Shown here in pieces: positions 40,385 through 40,532 of a stretch of 40,532 nt of DNA. Below the pieces are notes generated by a model. That model worked only from the letters and a program-made list of their open reading frames with translations, was not told the origin of the DNA and did not search any database. Within the stretch, counting starts at the first letter, position 1. Each line of letters begins with the position of its first letter. The stretch is from positions 1 to 40,532 of the IMG/VR virus record IMGVR_UViG_3300028114_000035; one strand, given 5' to 3'. Source of the DNA: a virus. A program made the position numbers and the translations under genes.

Positions 40385-40532
40385 TTTACCTCTAGAAAGA
40401 ATTTGGCAAAGTTGTCTACTACAATTTGGCACATCTTATCATTTAATTCCTGATCATCACTATCAATGAGAGTGAGAAGATCCTGCTGAATTTGTTCTCT
40501 GGTTTGAAGTAAATATCCTTCCAGAAGTCTTT
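40381..40532 (-). CDS. C-terminal end of a gene cut by the window edge
   Basis: Open frame of 49 codons entering from the right edge, ending LTLIDSDDQELNDKMCQIV, then VDNFAKFFLEVK and TGA. It is helical and acidic; the end overlaps the next start as ATGA, typical of real neighbours here. The N-terminus is outside the window and the product is not identifiable. Confidence 0.65.
   Translation of the reverse strand, partial: RLLEGYLLQTREQIQQDLLTLIDSDDQELNDKMCQIVVDNFAKFFLEVK

Noticed and set aside
1-40532. tRNA genes, integrase or attachment sites
   Set aside because: No cloverleaf-like segment, recombinase motif or end-repeat pattern was noticed on reading; a dedicated tRNA scan was not possible.

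Overview
The window is a piece of a T4-like (contractile-tailed) cyanophage genome, AT-rich, with every recognised gene on the minus strand. It reads from early/accessory genes at the right end (about 40.5 kb) through a candidate replication-origin region (about 36.2-36.65 kb) into late virion genes on the left. The T4 order of morphogenesis genes is kept, read right to left: 25, 6, two very large baseplate-associated proteins, 8, a very large structural protein, 13, 14, a collagen-like fibre, 15, 16, a Cys-rich basic protein, 17, 18. The marine T4-like cyanophage assignment rests on this order, on the size of the baseplate proteins and on the small genes beside gene 25. No tRNA, integrase, insertion sequence or CRISPR array was seen. 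The host genus cannot be fixed from this sequence.

Late region (1-35.9 kb). The large terminase gene is broken in two. The upstream part ends in a 29-residue intein N-fragment beginning with Cys. The downstream part starts with a 103-residue intein C-fragment ending in His-Asn before a Cys. Between them lies a GIY-YIG homing endonuclease with its own consensus TATAAATA late-promoter box. This is a 'fractured gene' with an atypically early split intein, resembling the AceL-TerL intein (recalled, not searched). Protein trans-splicing would rebuild a terminase of about 548 residues. Other late boxes of the form NATAAATA often sit on the stop codon of the preceding gene.

Candidate origin (about 36.15-36.65 kb). 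About 500 bp without a convincing gene hold eight exact copies of the 9-mer TTTTCCACA (DnaA-box type, the form known from cyanobacterial oriC). Four of them lie in a 22-bp tandem array like plasmid iterons. The main array lies between two outward-facing sigma70-type promoters. One is a perfect TTGACA-17-TATAAT on the plus strand, where no gene follows. A second 22-bp-spaced repeat and an AT-rich stretch follow that promoter. I infer a replication origin, or a host-DnaA-responsive control region.

Early region (36.65-40.5 kb). Short operons of small genes are mostly joined by ATGA or similar overlaps. Four carry the same promoter cassette: a TGTGCCA/TGGCACA inverted repeat, a -35, 17 bp, TATCAT, and a 14-bp palindrome that contains the start codon. 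The start codon falls at the predicted +1, so these messages are probably leaderless, and their products begin MKNQ(K/T)T. One copy stands before a decayed gene that looks like an internal-deletion remnant of a duplicated neighbouring gene pair. A RecB-type nuclease and several small membrane proteins are the only products with recognisable features.
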